Source of the DNA: Sphacelaria rigidula
Lineage: Eukaryota > Phaeophyceae > Sphacelariales
Length of the DNA: 31,817 nt
Assembly: GCA_964200075.2 (NCBI GenBank)
Contig: CAXNAA020000045.1
Location: 1-31,817 of the forward strand
Direction of reading: 5' to 3'
The notes below the pieces were generated by a model that ran no database searches, had not been told where the DNA came from, and was given only the letters and a program-made list of their open reading frames with translations. Positions 11,884 through 23,800 of this stretch are shown here, in pieces (position 1 is the first letter of the stretch; the number at the start of each line of letters is the position of its first letter). The position numbers and the translations under genes are program-made.

Positions 11884-14800
11884 ATGTCGTCCTCAACAGC
11901 GTTGTTCGAAGAGGTGGTGTCCAAGGATGTACTGGGCTTCAGCTTCGGTGGCCGCAGCTACGCTGACCAGATAACAGACGCGGTAGCAAAGACAAAAGTA
12001 CTCTGCGCTGTGTCGGTGGAGCGCAAACGGATTGGCAAGAGCGGTGTGGAGGTGGTATGGGTGACACACAACTTCGGCTTTCTAGGTGCAGTACAGTGTT
12101 GGAATTGCTGTCTGGTCATGCACTGCAGAGCACTGTGGCACATGACGGCCTTTGGTAACATAGTCTGTAGTCACATGACCCATGAACTATTTCCTGCCGA
12201 GTGTATGGGTATGTTGTTGAGGATGCGTAATTGATCCTGTCGCTTACAAGGGTGTACTCCAGAGTCTTCCGCACTGTGGTTCGGCAACAGCTGTCTACCC
12301 AGTCGGGTCGGTTTCACCGCACACATTTAGCGTGACGGCTGTTACTACTGTACTGTCACGAGCAGAAAGCTAGAGTTGCAAATCCCCATCGGCTGCTCAT
12401 AGCCTGGGTGCTGTCGATGTGAAAGCTGGCTCGGTGCTATTGCGACATGAGGCTCATCTGTTCCCATGTTTGTCCCCGTGCTATTTCGGCTCTGTGGATT
12501 GTTCGTAGGTGGGTCGTTGGGATGCGCTGAGGGTGAGAAGGTAACCCGTGCCTTCGAGTACGGCCGGGAGCACCAACTGCCGGTGGTTGTGCAATGCCGC
12601 TCCGGCGGAGCTAGGATGCAGGAGGGTACAATGTCCCTCATGCAGATGGCCAAGGTAAGAGAGATCAAGAGCAGCGGTAGGGGTGGCGGCGCCAGCGGCT
12701 TTCGTGCCGTCCAGCCACGGAAGATCCGCAGGAAACGTATTGGTTTCCATTGTTCCAACTGAAGTTTTTCGCCAAGTCAAAATCTCAGGCTTTTTCCATT
12801 TTTATCGAGCTGGCTCTCATTTCGTCCGCATTTGTTCCTTGTTGTGCAAAGCCTGTATACTCATGGTCGCTGGCCAGGAACGAGTGATCGCGAGACCTTT
12901 TGCTGCAGTCGTGAGTGCAGGGGGCTTGATGAGGATATGCATGTCGCTCGCCTATGAATACCAGGGATTCGCAGAATTCACGTTCACCAGCGCTACCGCC
13001 GTGCTTCACACGTCACACATTGATGACTCGGCACGCTGTCACGGCTTTACCGCACAGCTCATCTTCATTACATTTGACAGTTTTGACTCTACGTTACTGT
13101 CTGTATACTGTTGTCTGTACCACTGTTCCAGGTTCAGGTTCACTCACGTATCCCATGGTGTCCGATGGCACATATAATTATAATACTACAACAACAGACA
13201 TTTAGTGCATTTAGTGCGTCTGCTAGTAAACATGTAGACTTCTAAATTAATTAATTCATTAACTGAGGATGGATGGATGGTTGATTGAATGTATTTGACT
13301 TTTTGGGCAAAGGAAGGCCAATTATAAAGTATGAATTTTGGATCGATGTTTTTTTTTTGGACAAGGGAAAGACAATCATCACATCAAAATTTCATCATCA
13401 GTGACTAAGTAAATAGGAATATTTTGGTTTTGGGTTGGGGTTGGGATTGGTTGGGGTTGAATTATAATTTTTTGGAAAAAGGAAAATGTTTACGCAAGGC
13501 CTCGAGCAACGTGCTCAGCTTATGAGCTAGCAAGCTGCTGCTACGGCTTTGCCAAACTGCGCCATGTACCATTACGCAACGCACATGAGTATCAGCAGCG
13601 GTGCCCATGTATCTCGCCTGTCTTGTATATGTGTATATATACACTAGCTGGTTTATGATTTTTTGGGAGAAGGGAACACCATTTCCAATAATATATATAA
13701 TGTGCTACGTATATTTAATTCTAATTTTCATTTAATCTGTTTGTTGTTTGGGAGTTGTTGGGATTGTTGGGGGTGGATTCTTTTTTTAATGGTAATTTGT
13801 TCGTTGTTCGGGAGTCGGTGGGGTTGCTGGGGGTGGTTTATTCCTATTTTTGAAAAGTGAAGACAATCCTACCTAAGGAAGAAAAATTAATAACTCAATT
13901 AATTAAATAAAAGATTGTTTGAGGATGGACGGTTGGATGGTTGATTTTTTTTTGAGCAAGGGAAAGACAACATGAAATAAATTAAAAGAAATAATTAAAA
14001 AAGAGGATAAATGATAGTGAAGAGGTTGATTGAGGATGGATGGTTGGATTGTATTTTTTGGACACAGGGGAAGACAACATACCCCTATTCACTGTCGTGG
14101 GTACACAAAATTCGACTTGACGGTCGACAAGGGAAGGGGGCTGCTGAACCGCTCTCGCGATGAAAAAAAATAAAGAAAGGCAAGCACCGCAAAAGGGAAG
14201 TTATGGGCCCAACGAGAAATTATGCGCCCAAAATGGTTCTTCGACCGCAGTGTGAGTAGTCCATCTCGATCACGCATACTTTATTGAAGTGAGAATCGAT
14301 GCCGATTCAGCAGGTTACCTACCCTCGCGGCCGAAGGGTCGAGCCCTCAGAGCAATATCTCGTTGACACAGGCGAGTTAAGCCGTCATCCATATATTTCG
14401 TATATGATATTAATCGTCAAATCAAGGGGGAGGTGCCCATCTACTCGAAAGTTTGGGTCAAAATCGTTGATAGAAATCCATATTTAGCAATTCCTATACC
14501 GTACGGACATGGCGTCCATACTAGAATCTGAATGAAACCTCGAATGATACATTCAGCGGATGACGATTTTTTATGTTGACACTCCCTGGAGCACGGGGAA
14601 ATGATAGATACCCTCACCTTCACGTAATTTGTGATAAATCTCGAGATGTTGCGCACATGAGGTCCTCGACTAAAATCAATATATCACGAGCAGAGGCACT
14701 AGATGAAATGAATTTGGATACTCGTACTGCGTCTCAGTTTTACAGAGTTGTGCCTTGAAATTGGGTGTGGAAAGCCGCTAGGGCATGAAGTAAAATAAAA

Positions 14801-17800
14801 CAGTTATCCTCACTTTTTTCGTTGTTTAGGGGAGTTTTGTGAAGAAATGAACATCACTCTTGGGCGTCATCTCGATTTCTTGACTGCGTTTGTAGGATTG
14901 TCATTTCAAACCCAGCATGGAGAGCCACCGAGGCAGGCTGAAAAAAAATGGGCCTTGATTTTGTTTTCGTGAGACGTTTGGCCGTTCTCGGAAAAGAATG
15001 TTGTTACCATACGAAAACGCCTTGAACAAGTGATGAAAATAAATAAAAACCAACCTGACTCACGTCTTTTTTTCACTATACCCTTGCAAAGTTCCGCACA
15101 AAATTCCAGAACACAAACACCAAACGTGGGCCGGTAAGTGGCGTACAAAATACTGTTGCGAATTTTTACCGACCCGGTTTTGAAACGGCCCATCCGTAAT
15201 TTGATACTTGGGAGTTAGACCCTAATTTTTGGTGCGGACAATTAATAGGGCATAATGAAAGAAGGTATGCATGGACCTAAACAGTCAGGTTTCAGTAAAA
15301 TGCCGTCAAATCATGGAAAACAAAATACCTAAGTCCATGCATAATTATTTCATCACGCCCTATTTGATTGTCCATTTGTCCACTTTTTAGGGTCCACCTC
15401 CAAGTATTGAATTGCAAATGGGCCTGCAAACTTCAAATCCGCTTCGAGGCTGACCCAGCTCTTCACAGGCCAAAGACTAAACTTCTTTTTTGATTACAAA
15501 GCGTGTTTTTTTCTACGAAAAATAATCTGATTTCATTTTCCGATAACCCAACGTTATTGAAGAAAAGGTTGGAACTACACCGCACGCCAACTCACCTCTA
15601 CAGTCCACGACAGCACCCATGATGGCTTGGCTGCCATACCCCTGCCGCACCCTGATTTTGGCCTCAGTTTTTCTTTTATACCGCACATTTTATTTCGGAA
15701 AAGTTTATGGTTGGAATTATCGTTTTCCACCGCACTTTTCCGGTCGAAGGAGATGTGCTGAGGCCGTTTCTTGCGACTTGTGTTTCCTTGGGGCTCGTAC
15801 TTTCCACTTCGGAGACAAATGACACGGTTTTTAGCCACAAAGCAAAGAATACCGCCATCATACGTCTTGGACATTAAATACCTTCAGATACCGTATTTTA
15901 TTTTCCAGCTGTTTTTTCTATCCAGAGGCCAATCTCGGAACCTCGTAGCCGAGCGAATCGGAAAATTGGGCTAGAACCCTCCCGGTGGGGCGATTGCAAA
16001 GTACTCAATACGTGTATGGCGATATTTGCGGCCGAAACCCGTGTCGAACGTCAGTGTCTCAAAAGTGCAAAATTCGAGCCCAAACGACGCAAGCCGTACG
16101 ACACGGCCTTTGCAAATCATTTTTCGACAAAAAATTGCGGTGGAAAACTAAAGGATCCGATTCGATAGGTCGTGATTACAACTATCGTCATTTCCTCCTC
16201 CACCGCACATTTTCGATCGAAGAATGACGTGCCAAGGCACGCCCCAGATCATGACCTCATGGCGTGCAAGAAATGCAACAATCTCAGGGGGGGAAAGAAC
16301 AGCGAGTTGTCCCGATTTTTTGTTGAGCTTTTGAGAAAACCGCATGAAACAATGTTTTCGTGAGATCAGGAGTAGAGGATACGATTGAGAGCGAGAAGCG
16401 GTCAAATAATGAATGAATAGTTTCAGTTCCGAAATGCCCCTCCACGAGGCCCGATACGTCTTCTGCAGTAGCTTGCCACTAAAGCCCCTGATATCCCTGT
16501 GTGGGATATCGACGTGTGGCTGTAAGCTCACGCCAGTGTTACAGGCAAAAAAAACATACACGGAACAAAAAGTGGGTCAAGTTGAAACGAATGATGGAAC
16601 TCACTCTCAACCAACCCTCTACTCCTCTACTCTCACGAAATAGTTTTTCTAAACTACCTCCATGAAGTACAAGTTTTTTGCATGCTCATTGACAGGCGGG
16701 ACTCTTGGATAGCGGGGTTATACTGGATCATGAACTGCACAAATGTGCAGAGTGCATGTAACCGTCGAGAGTACCAGCTGTTGTCGTGCGTCTCTCTGAT
16801 GTGCTTCGTTCCACCTGGCGCGTCTCAAAAACAAAACGTGAACTGAAACAAATACAAAGATTTCCAACTTTTGTTTTCGCTTGTTTGACTGAACGGAAAG
16901 ATCCTAGGAGCATCACGACTCTTTCTGCCAGTCGCTGTGTCATTTCTGGTACACACCGTTATGCAGAGGACGCCGCCGTTCCATTGTTGCTCACCACCAT
17001 TCAAACCCCGTTCGTCAAAATGTTCCACTCGAACGCAGGTGTCCGTGGCCGTAGATGCTCTCCGGCGCGAAGGCGTTCCGTTCATTTCGGTGCTCGCGGA
17101 TCCAACGTACGGGGGCGTGTCGGCTTCGTATGCCATGCAGGCTGACGTACGCATAGCCGTGGGCAGCGCGCGTATTGGGTTCGCGGGCCCCGCTGTTATC
17201 CTGAACACAATGTTTGAAATGGACCAGGGCAAGTTCGACGAGGCCTGCCCGGAGAATTTCCAGGTTGGTTAGTTGCCGGTCTTACGGTTATTTATATGCT
17301 TGACGGGGTTAATCCTTGAAACGTGAGGGTAGGTCACCTGCCGAATTGGCATCAATTTTCACTTGAAGAAAGTATGCGTGACCCACGTGGACTACCCACA
17401 CCGCGGTCCAAGGGTCAACCTCGACGAGATGTTGAATTTTGCACCCACCGAAATCCACACAGCCGGATTATTTGCCTCGCTCCCTACTTGCATCACCCAC
17501 CTTTCGACTTGGCATGAATTTTTCCAAATACTGCACGCAAATTAAAATTTCACGAACAGACGGCAGTGAAACATTCTCTCGCCGTCAGCTGGCTGACACC
17601 GTTCCGTGGTGAGGCTAAAGTCGCATCTTGCGGGAATGGTGCCGCTGTTTTCCCTTCCGTACGTGGTATTTAAGGTTCCGACAGTTCTGTCCACCCCCAC
17701 GGTGCGTTGCAGGTGGTAGGACGTTCCGTTTTTAGGGCCCACATGGCCGGTATTATGTCATGAAAACTCGAACATTCCATTAAACAGCACAGGTGCTCGT

Positions 17801-20800
17801 CAATAGTGGAAGAGACGTGGACTTTGCTCTCATTTCCGCCCACTGTTCGTACTGTGGCGCTTGAAGTGCCGATGCAGTATCACAGCACAGGCAACATCTT
17901 TGGCACCGAGGGTGTTGCAAGGGTGGGATAATACGTGATAACACAAAATACTGCTGGCACGAGTCAGGTATCAACACATGAAAAAGTCTTCATATTGGAG
18001 TTGTGAAGTGGCTGCCAGTTTAACTGGTCAGTTATGGCCAACTGGCTAACTGACCGGTTTCGTAACCAGTTTTGATTGATTGAACCAGTTGAACTGGTTA
18101 TTTCACTCGATACATGTGTCATGATCCAAAACGTTCTGTGTAAATGTGTGTCATACTCATCAATATTTCCGGATTTTTGTCGTACCGCATTGGTCATGGG
18201 GATGCTGTTACAAAGGCGACATGACCGCACAGCGCATGTACCCTTACGCTATTTATGGTGCACTACTGTATCATCGCTTCGTGTTTTCAGTTCACGTCGC
18301 AATGTTCAGAGGCGTTTTTTTCCCATGCACATGAACTGTTGTGCACTGATCACGTGCTCAAATTGCTGTCGCTAGGCAGCTAGAATCTACCACGATTTTG
18401 AAGCCAAATGGCGTAGTTTTCTTGCCTCCGGGGGGGGGGAGGGGGGGGCGTTTAGGAGACTCCGCCGCCAGTTATCCGGTTTTAACTGGTAACTGTATCT
18501 GGTTGTAATTTTTTGCAACCAGTCAACTGACTAGCCAAACCAGTTCACAACTTTACTCCATGTCATGAATGAAGATGGGCACAAAGCCTGACCGACCTGC
18601 GACGGGAGTGAGCCGAAACGCAATCGTCTCTTGTGCACTGCTCTGTCGAAATCAACATTCATGAATATATGTGACAGTCTTCGGAGTACGTAAAAGCGCA
18701 TGGTCAGCTAGACCTCATCGTTGAGCCAGGAGAAGGTCAAGATCCGCAGGAGGCGATAGAAGATCGCCTCCAAAGCATCGTGTCCAAGCTTTATCAACCG
18801 GGAGGGGCCGAAAAATCTGCGTCCCCTGCTACTCCGCCGGAGGTGTCTGTTGCACCTACCAAGGAAGACATGGAGGTGAGAATGGACCGAAGTGTGTAAT
18901 ATTCTGTTCCTTGTTTTTTTATGCTAAAGGTTCTGAGAAACATGTTCGTACGGTATTCCAGGCGTATATATGGCGATCGAATGTTTGAGCCCGGAAATGA
19001 GCAAGCACAGGGTGTTGCCCCGACCGTTTGTTCGTTTGTAGTGCGCTTCGAAGCGCCTCCGTACTTCCATAAATATTGTCAAATATTGCGGGTTGTCGGG
19101 TTGTACTCTGCACATTTCACCCTCATTGCGTCAGAGCAACTGCAGCACGTCGTGAGTTTGACCGACTATGAAAGTGCTTGTGATTTACCACGTCCGTGAG
19201 CGGTGACGTGTAGGCGAACTCTGAAGCGAAGTGAGGAGGTTCAGGAGGAGGAAGAGCAGAGCGTGTCGCTTCTTGCGTGTTGTATCACTCGCCCTGCGCG
19301 GATTAGCTCCATAGCAACGTTGTGAATACTCCCGAGCTGACGTGATATTAGAACCCTGCAGCGCTATGAAGTCTCCTGAAACATGAAAAAAAATGCACGA
19401 AATGTGCAGACCATGAGCAACACACCAGAAAAGGTTTGATGGGAATATATTCATGCCGCAAAAAAAACAACGCGTAAAAAAATTGATATCTTTGCAGGGA
19501 CCAGAATGTCGAAGCATCCTTGACTGCGGTCCAGTACGCAGCTCGCATTCAACACTGACTGTACCACTTTGTGCTTGTTGACAAACACGGGAAAGGACTA
19601 GTCATCAAGATTTGAGCTCCGAGTCACTGCGCAAACGACGTAATATCTATCCCAAGCGCATCACGCATGAAAAATGTGCACCGAAGTATTGTGGGAGGCC
19701 CAGAGAGCTTGGATTCGCCAGCATGAGCATTCTGCGGCAAATGAAGAACTGCTGCAAAGACGAAACGATGAGGAGCAAAAATCACATCATATTTTGAGGC
19801 AACTGTGGGGCCACAATCATGGCCGTCAAGGATTGTGTGTTGTATCGTGTAACCTACCGTGTGTGAAGTGACGGCATATCTTGTGCAGCACCGCGTGACT
19901 TTTGTACATTCGCATTTTGGATTCCATGATGGGAAATGGCCATCGTGTTTGTATGGAATTGGTATCTTTTTCGCCAGCGGTCAAGAAAGATTGATCGCCG
20001 ATTTTTGCGCTACGATAGGCGTAATGAAGCTGGAATTATTGGATACAATAGCCGTGGACGTGGACCTTACACTAGCTGTAGGCCGGCATGACCGCGCTTT
20101 CATGCGTCATCAAAATCTGCGACGCCATCGTGTGTTGTGCTTGAGATGAGTACTACAACACGTGACAGTAAAGCAGGCTTGAGACTGAGCTTGGTCACAT
20201 GTGATGAATGCCTGAAATGATGGCATCGCATGGCGTTCGTTGAGAGGAATCGTGTTTGCACGCCCTGGATACTAGGAGAACGGTTGTTTCTAGAAATATC
20301 ACGCGCCGATTTGTGAGCCATAGACGACTAGCTAATGGGTCTTCCTCATGTTACTGGCGTCAAAATGAAGAAGGCAAAAGTCGGAATCAGCCGGGATGAA
20401 CGAGCGAATTCCGCGAAACAATCGGCCGTACACGCACGTAAACTTGCCATTGTACCCCCGATACCTGATACCCGATACTTGCGGCTCGTCCAGGCGGCGC
20501 TCGACTACACCCTAGCTCGCAAAATCGATCGGTACCAAGCGCAAGACGTGATGATGAATGTGTTCGAGGACTTCGTGGAGTTGTCCGGCGATGGTAAGGT
20601 GTCGGATGACTTCTGCCTCAAGGGCGGCCTAGCGCGCATCAACGGTACCGCTGTCGTGGTTATGGGCACGGTCAAAGGGCACACCCCAGGAGACATGAAA
20701 GCAGCGAACTACGGTGAGACTGATGCAGGGGTGTGCGCCCCGACTTGAACGATATTGCGTAACAGCAGCTTGGCCGATTGCGCTGCCATTTGCGTCGCAG

Positions 20801-23800
20801 GCTATAAACTCCTGTGATCAGTGTTGAGTTTGACGCGCGTTTGATTAAAAAGTATCCTCGGCTAGCTCTACGGCCACCCGTGACCAGCGATTGATGGAGC
20901 GCGGTAGCGAGAAATCCGAGGTTGGGTAATCGATTGTCCCACATTCTGCCAACCGTTTTTACCTGCTCGCGCCCTTGTTTTTGTACCGGAACTCGCGCTC
21001 TCGGCGTATTCAGTACCTGACAATGGCATTGCGTAGCTGCACGTTCCCACCTCTCTCCCGCTGGCGCCACTGTATCTGTCCCTGGTCCGTGCCACAGGAA
21101 TGCCTAGCCCCGCCGGGTACAGGACAGCTCTCCGGCTTTTCCAGCTAGCAGAGCGCTTCGGTTTGCCTGTGGTGACTCTGGTGGACACGTGCGGCGCGTG
21201 GCCCTCCTTCGAGGTGAAATGTGTTGAGAGGAATGATGCGCACCAAAGCAGCACACGGCACATGATGCCCTGAAGGTCATGCTTTGACCCTCAATCTTCG
21301 TTCATCGGGTGAGCCGCGCTTGCTACTTTATGAGACCAGTATATACTGGACCTCTGCGTATTCGTCCATCTCGAGGGAGGATCTACTTTTGCACCGATGC
21401 CACGCACCACAAAACCGCGAGAATTATGATCGCTGCATCCTCACGTCGGGTGGGGATCAACTGACACCAGACCAGCCTGCATTATGAGTGTCGTGTCCTT
21501 TGATGTGTGTTGATGGTTGGAACGCCGTGCACGTGAAATGAGCAGGCAGAGAGAGACGGACAGAGCGAGGCAATTGCGACCAACCTCACGGCCATGGCCG
21601 GGCTCAAGGTCCCCATTGTGTGTATCATCATGGGCGAAGGGGGATCCGGCGGAGCACTCGGGGTGGGCATGGGCAACCGTGTGGGGATGCTGTCACGCGC
21701 CTACTTTGGAGTGGTGAGTGAACCAAGCCTCTCGCTCGCTTTTTGCGCTCTTGGCAGTCTTGATGGTCGACTCGTGAACATGAATGCGTGAGAGTCGAGA
21801 GATGGAGATCACTTACGGTTGCGCATGATCTTCCATGTGAGGCATGCACGTCAGACTTGTTCAGAGTAAGATGTTTTTGGTGAAGCTGGTGACATGGTCG
21901 AGGGTCATTGAAAGAGTAATGGTGACAACCTGAGATATACGTCTATGCTCGAGCACCGGGGAACGACGGAATACGCTGAGGGAATCAAGTAGTCGCTTCT
22001 GTTACAATTCATGAACGTCTCACGTTATTGTGTGTTGCTAGATCTCTCCGGAGGGCGCGGCGTCCATCCTAGGTCGATACAAGGACGATGCGCATAAGGC
22101 GGAACAATTCCCGAAGGATTGCCAAGCGCTTGCTACGGCGCAGCAGATTTACGCAGGTGTGTGGTCCTTGAACACCCGCGAATAATCACCGCTCAGCCCT
22201 TTCCACTCGGCAAACTTGCGGTTCGTTGGTTCGTTTTTAATTTGCGCCTGTTTTCTTCACTCGCCCTTAAGGTTATGAATTTGAAGACGAGGGGCTCGGT
22301 ACGGCTGTGCACCCTGTTTTGTACGGCTAGACGTGGCGCTCGGCTCCTAGGCTGTTCTGCTGCAAATGTGCTCTCCCAATCCAATGTCATGTTTGCTGTC
22401 TTCCGACGTCGAAAATCGTCGTTCTCATGTAGACCAACTCAAGGAGATCGGAGTGGTGGACGAAGTGATCTGGGAGCCGGCGCAGGGAGAGACGCACGAG
22501 TGCTTCCCCATCATGGCCGGGTGAGGAGCTCGGGTTGCTCAAAAGCGGATATCTTCTCCTAGTTTGATTCTAACCCTTGCCCTATCGCTCCGAACGTTAT
22601 TTGTATCAGCAACGTAAGTAGCGGTGGAACATACGCTTTCGGCGGTCTGGGGAGTTGGCAACGATGCCCATGAGTTTTTTTCACTTTCGTGGGTTCCCGA
22701 ATGATGGAGTGCTATTTTGCGGATGTGTGTCTTCATGTTGCAAATCGCAGGCGACTACGCGACTTCATCTGCACGTCTCTTGCCGGACTGACCGTCATGT
22801 CGGGCGAAGAGCTCGTCGCCCAGCGGTACGAGCGCTTCCGCTCACTGGGAAAGTTCGACTGCTTGGCTGCTGAAGAAAGGGAGGCAGCTGTATCCGTGGC
22901 TGCTGGTGCCTCGAAACCGAGGTAAGACTTGGGCTTAGGCTGGTGAGTAACTAACTCGCACATCGGGTGGATGGCGCGGAGTTCGCATTACGGACGGTCG
23001 AAGATACGCTTATGTAGTCAAAACCCTCGAGGCGGTTTTGTTGATGAAAACATATGGAGATCGTACCCTGGCCATCGATACAGCTGAGCGAAACTGTCGA
23101 CTTGAAGTTCGGCGATAGAGCTGCAACAAATCACTCGCGCTTTTTGAGTTTGGTCTGAGGAGTCGCCCCAATCGTCCTGAGCGGGACGAGTCTCTGCGAA
23201 TGTCGCAAGACCATTTTGTCTGAACAGATTGCCTGACGCTCGGTCACCAATTTCGCAGGTCTAGGCCCCCAAAAGTGTCAACGGCGCCTTGCAAGCTAGC
23301 AGTGTACCTAGCCAACCAAGTACTACACGGGGAGCGCTCCGCCCACAAGGGGCGCGCGCCGCCGGGCATGGTCACCAACCCGCCCGTTGCTGTCGTGCCG
23401 TCACCCGAGAGTTCACCTGCCACCGGCGAAACCGCTAAGTCTGTGCTGGACGCGGAGGGGCCGGAAGCCATGGCGTCGTGGGTGCGCCGAAAGGAGGGCG
23501 TGATGGTGACAGACACCACCATGCGAGACGCGCATCAGGTGATCGCATCGTTGCTTGTTCTTGGCTATGCTGAGTCATTTTTTATTGTTTTTGTGATCTG
23601 TTTTTGTCAAGGGGTTTCAGAAATAGATCGCATTGTGATGTGCGGCGTGTTTATATAGCATACTTGCGCTGGTGTATGTGTAGATGGTGAGGGAGACTTG
23701 ACCGCGAGAGAGTCAATTTCAGTCATTTCGTATAGACGGACAGTCCTGGTTTTCAGTTGGCGAATAAGCATACCGCTTACCCTTGCCTTCCTCTCTGTGA

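Larger units (their letters stand above)
12655..17038. other. Intron 2 (4384 bp), repeat-rich
   Basis: The donor is GTAAGA after AAG at 12654, and the acceptor is CAG at 17036-17038; both sides are phase 0. It is the longest intron by far. It contains low-complexity DNA (13240-14090), a shared repeat (14102-14215), a 106-bp element (14235-14340), a solo arm (14731-14800), a foldback element (15187-15424) and a CCACCGCA-rich repeat cluster (15670-16230). No exon-like open frame with family similarity was found inside it. Confidence 0.8.
17264..18677. other. Intron 3 (1414 bp), with two repeat elements
   Basis: The donor is GTTGGT after CAG and the acceptor is CAG before TCT TCG GAG; both are phase 0. 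It contains 106-bp element copy B (17311-17416) and the AACTGGTT-rich element (17999-18552). No exon was recognised. Confidence 0.8.
11884..18875 (+). other. Exons 1-4: AccD-like (beta) carboxyltransferase half
   Basis: Residues 1 to about 235 match the beta subunit of bacterial/plastid acetyl-CoA carboxylase carboxyltransferase (crotonase superfamily), which with AccA carries a carboxyl group between biotin and acetyl-CoA. Exon 1 (11884-12085) gives the N-terminal part with SKDVLGF and YADQI. The exon 1/2 junction rebuilds [13 protein letters not shown], and exon 2 (12509-12654) carries SGGARMQEG and SLMQMAK. Exon 3 (17039-17263) carries [19 protein letters not shown] and IGFAGP. Exon 4 (18678-18875) carries [15 protein letters not shown], the usual C-terminal end, then a P/A/E-rich linker. 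The spacing between SLMQMAK and ISVL equals that in E. coli AccD, supporting the 4.4-kb intron 2. The N-terminal four-cysteine zinc ribbon typical of AccD is missing: the protein starts just before the crotonase fold. Confidence 0.88.

Noticed and set aside
19498-19557. Candidate exon after TTTGCAG, reading [16 protein letters not shown]
   Set aside because: The attractive frame does not match the phase-0 end of exon 4, and the in-phase frame has no family similarity. Kept only as a doubt in the intron 4 entry.
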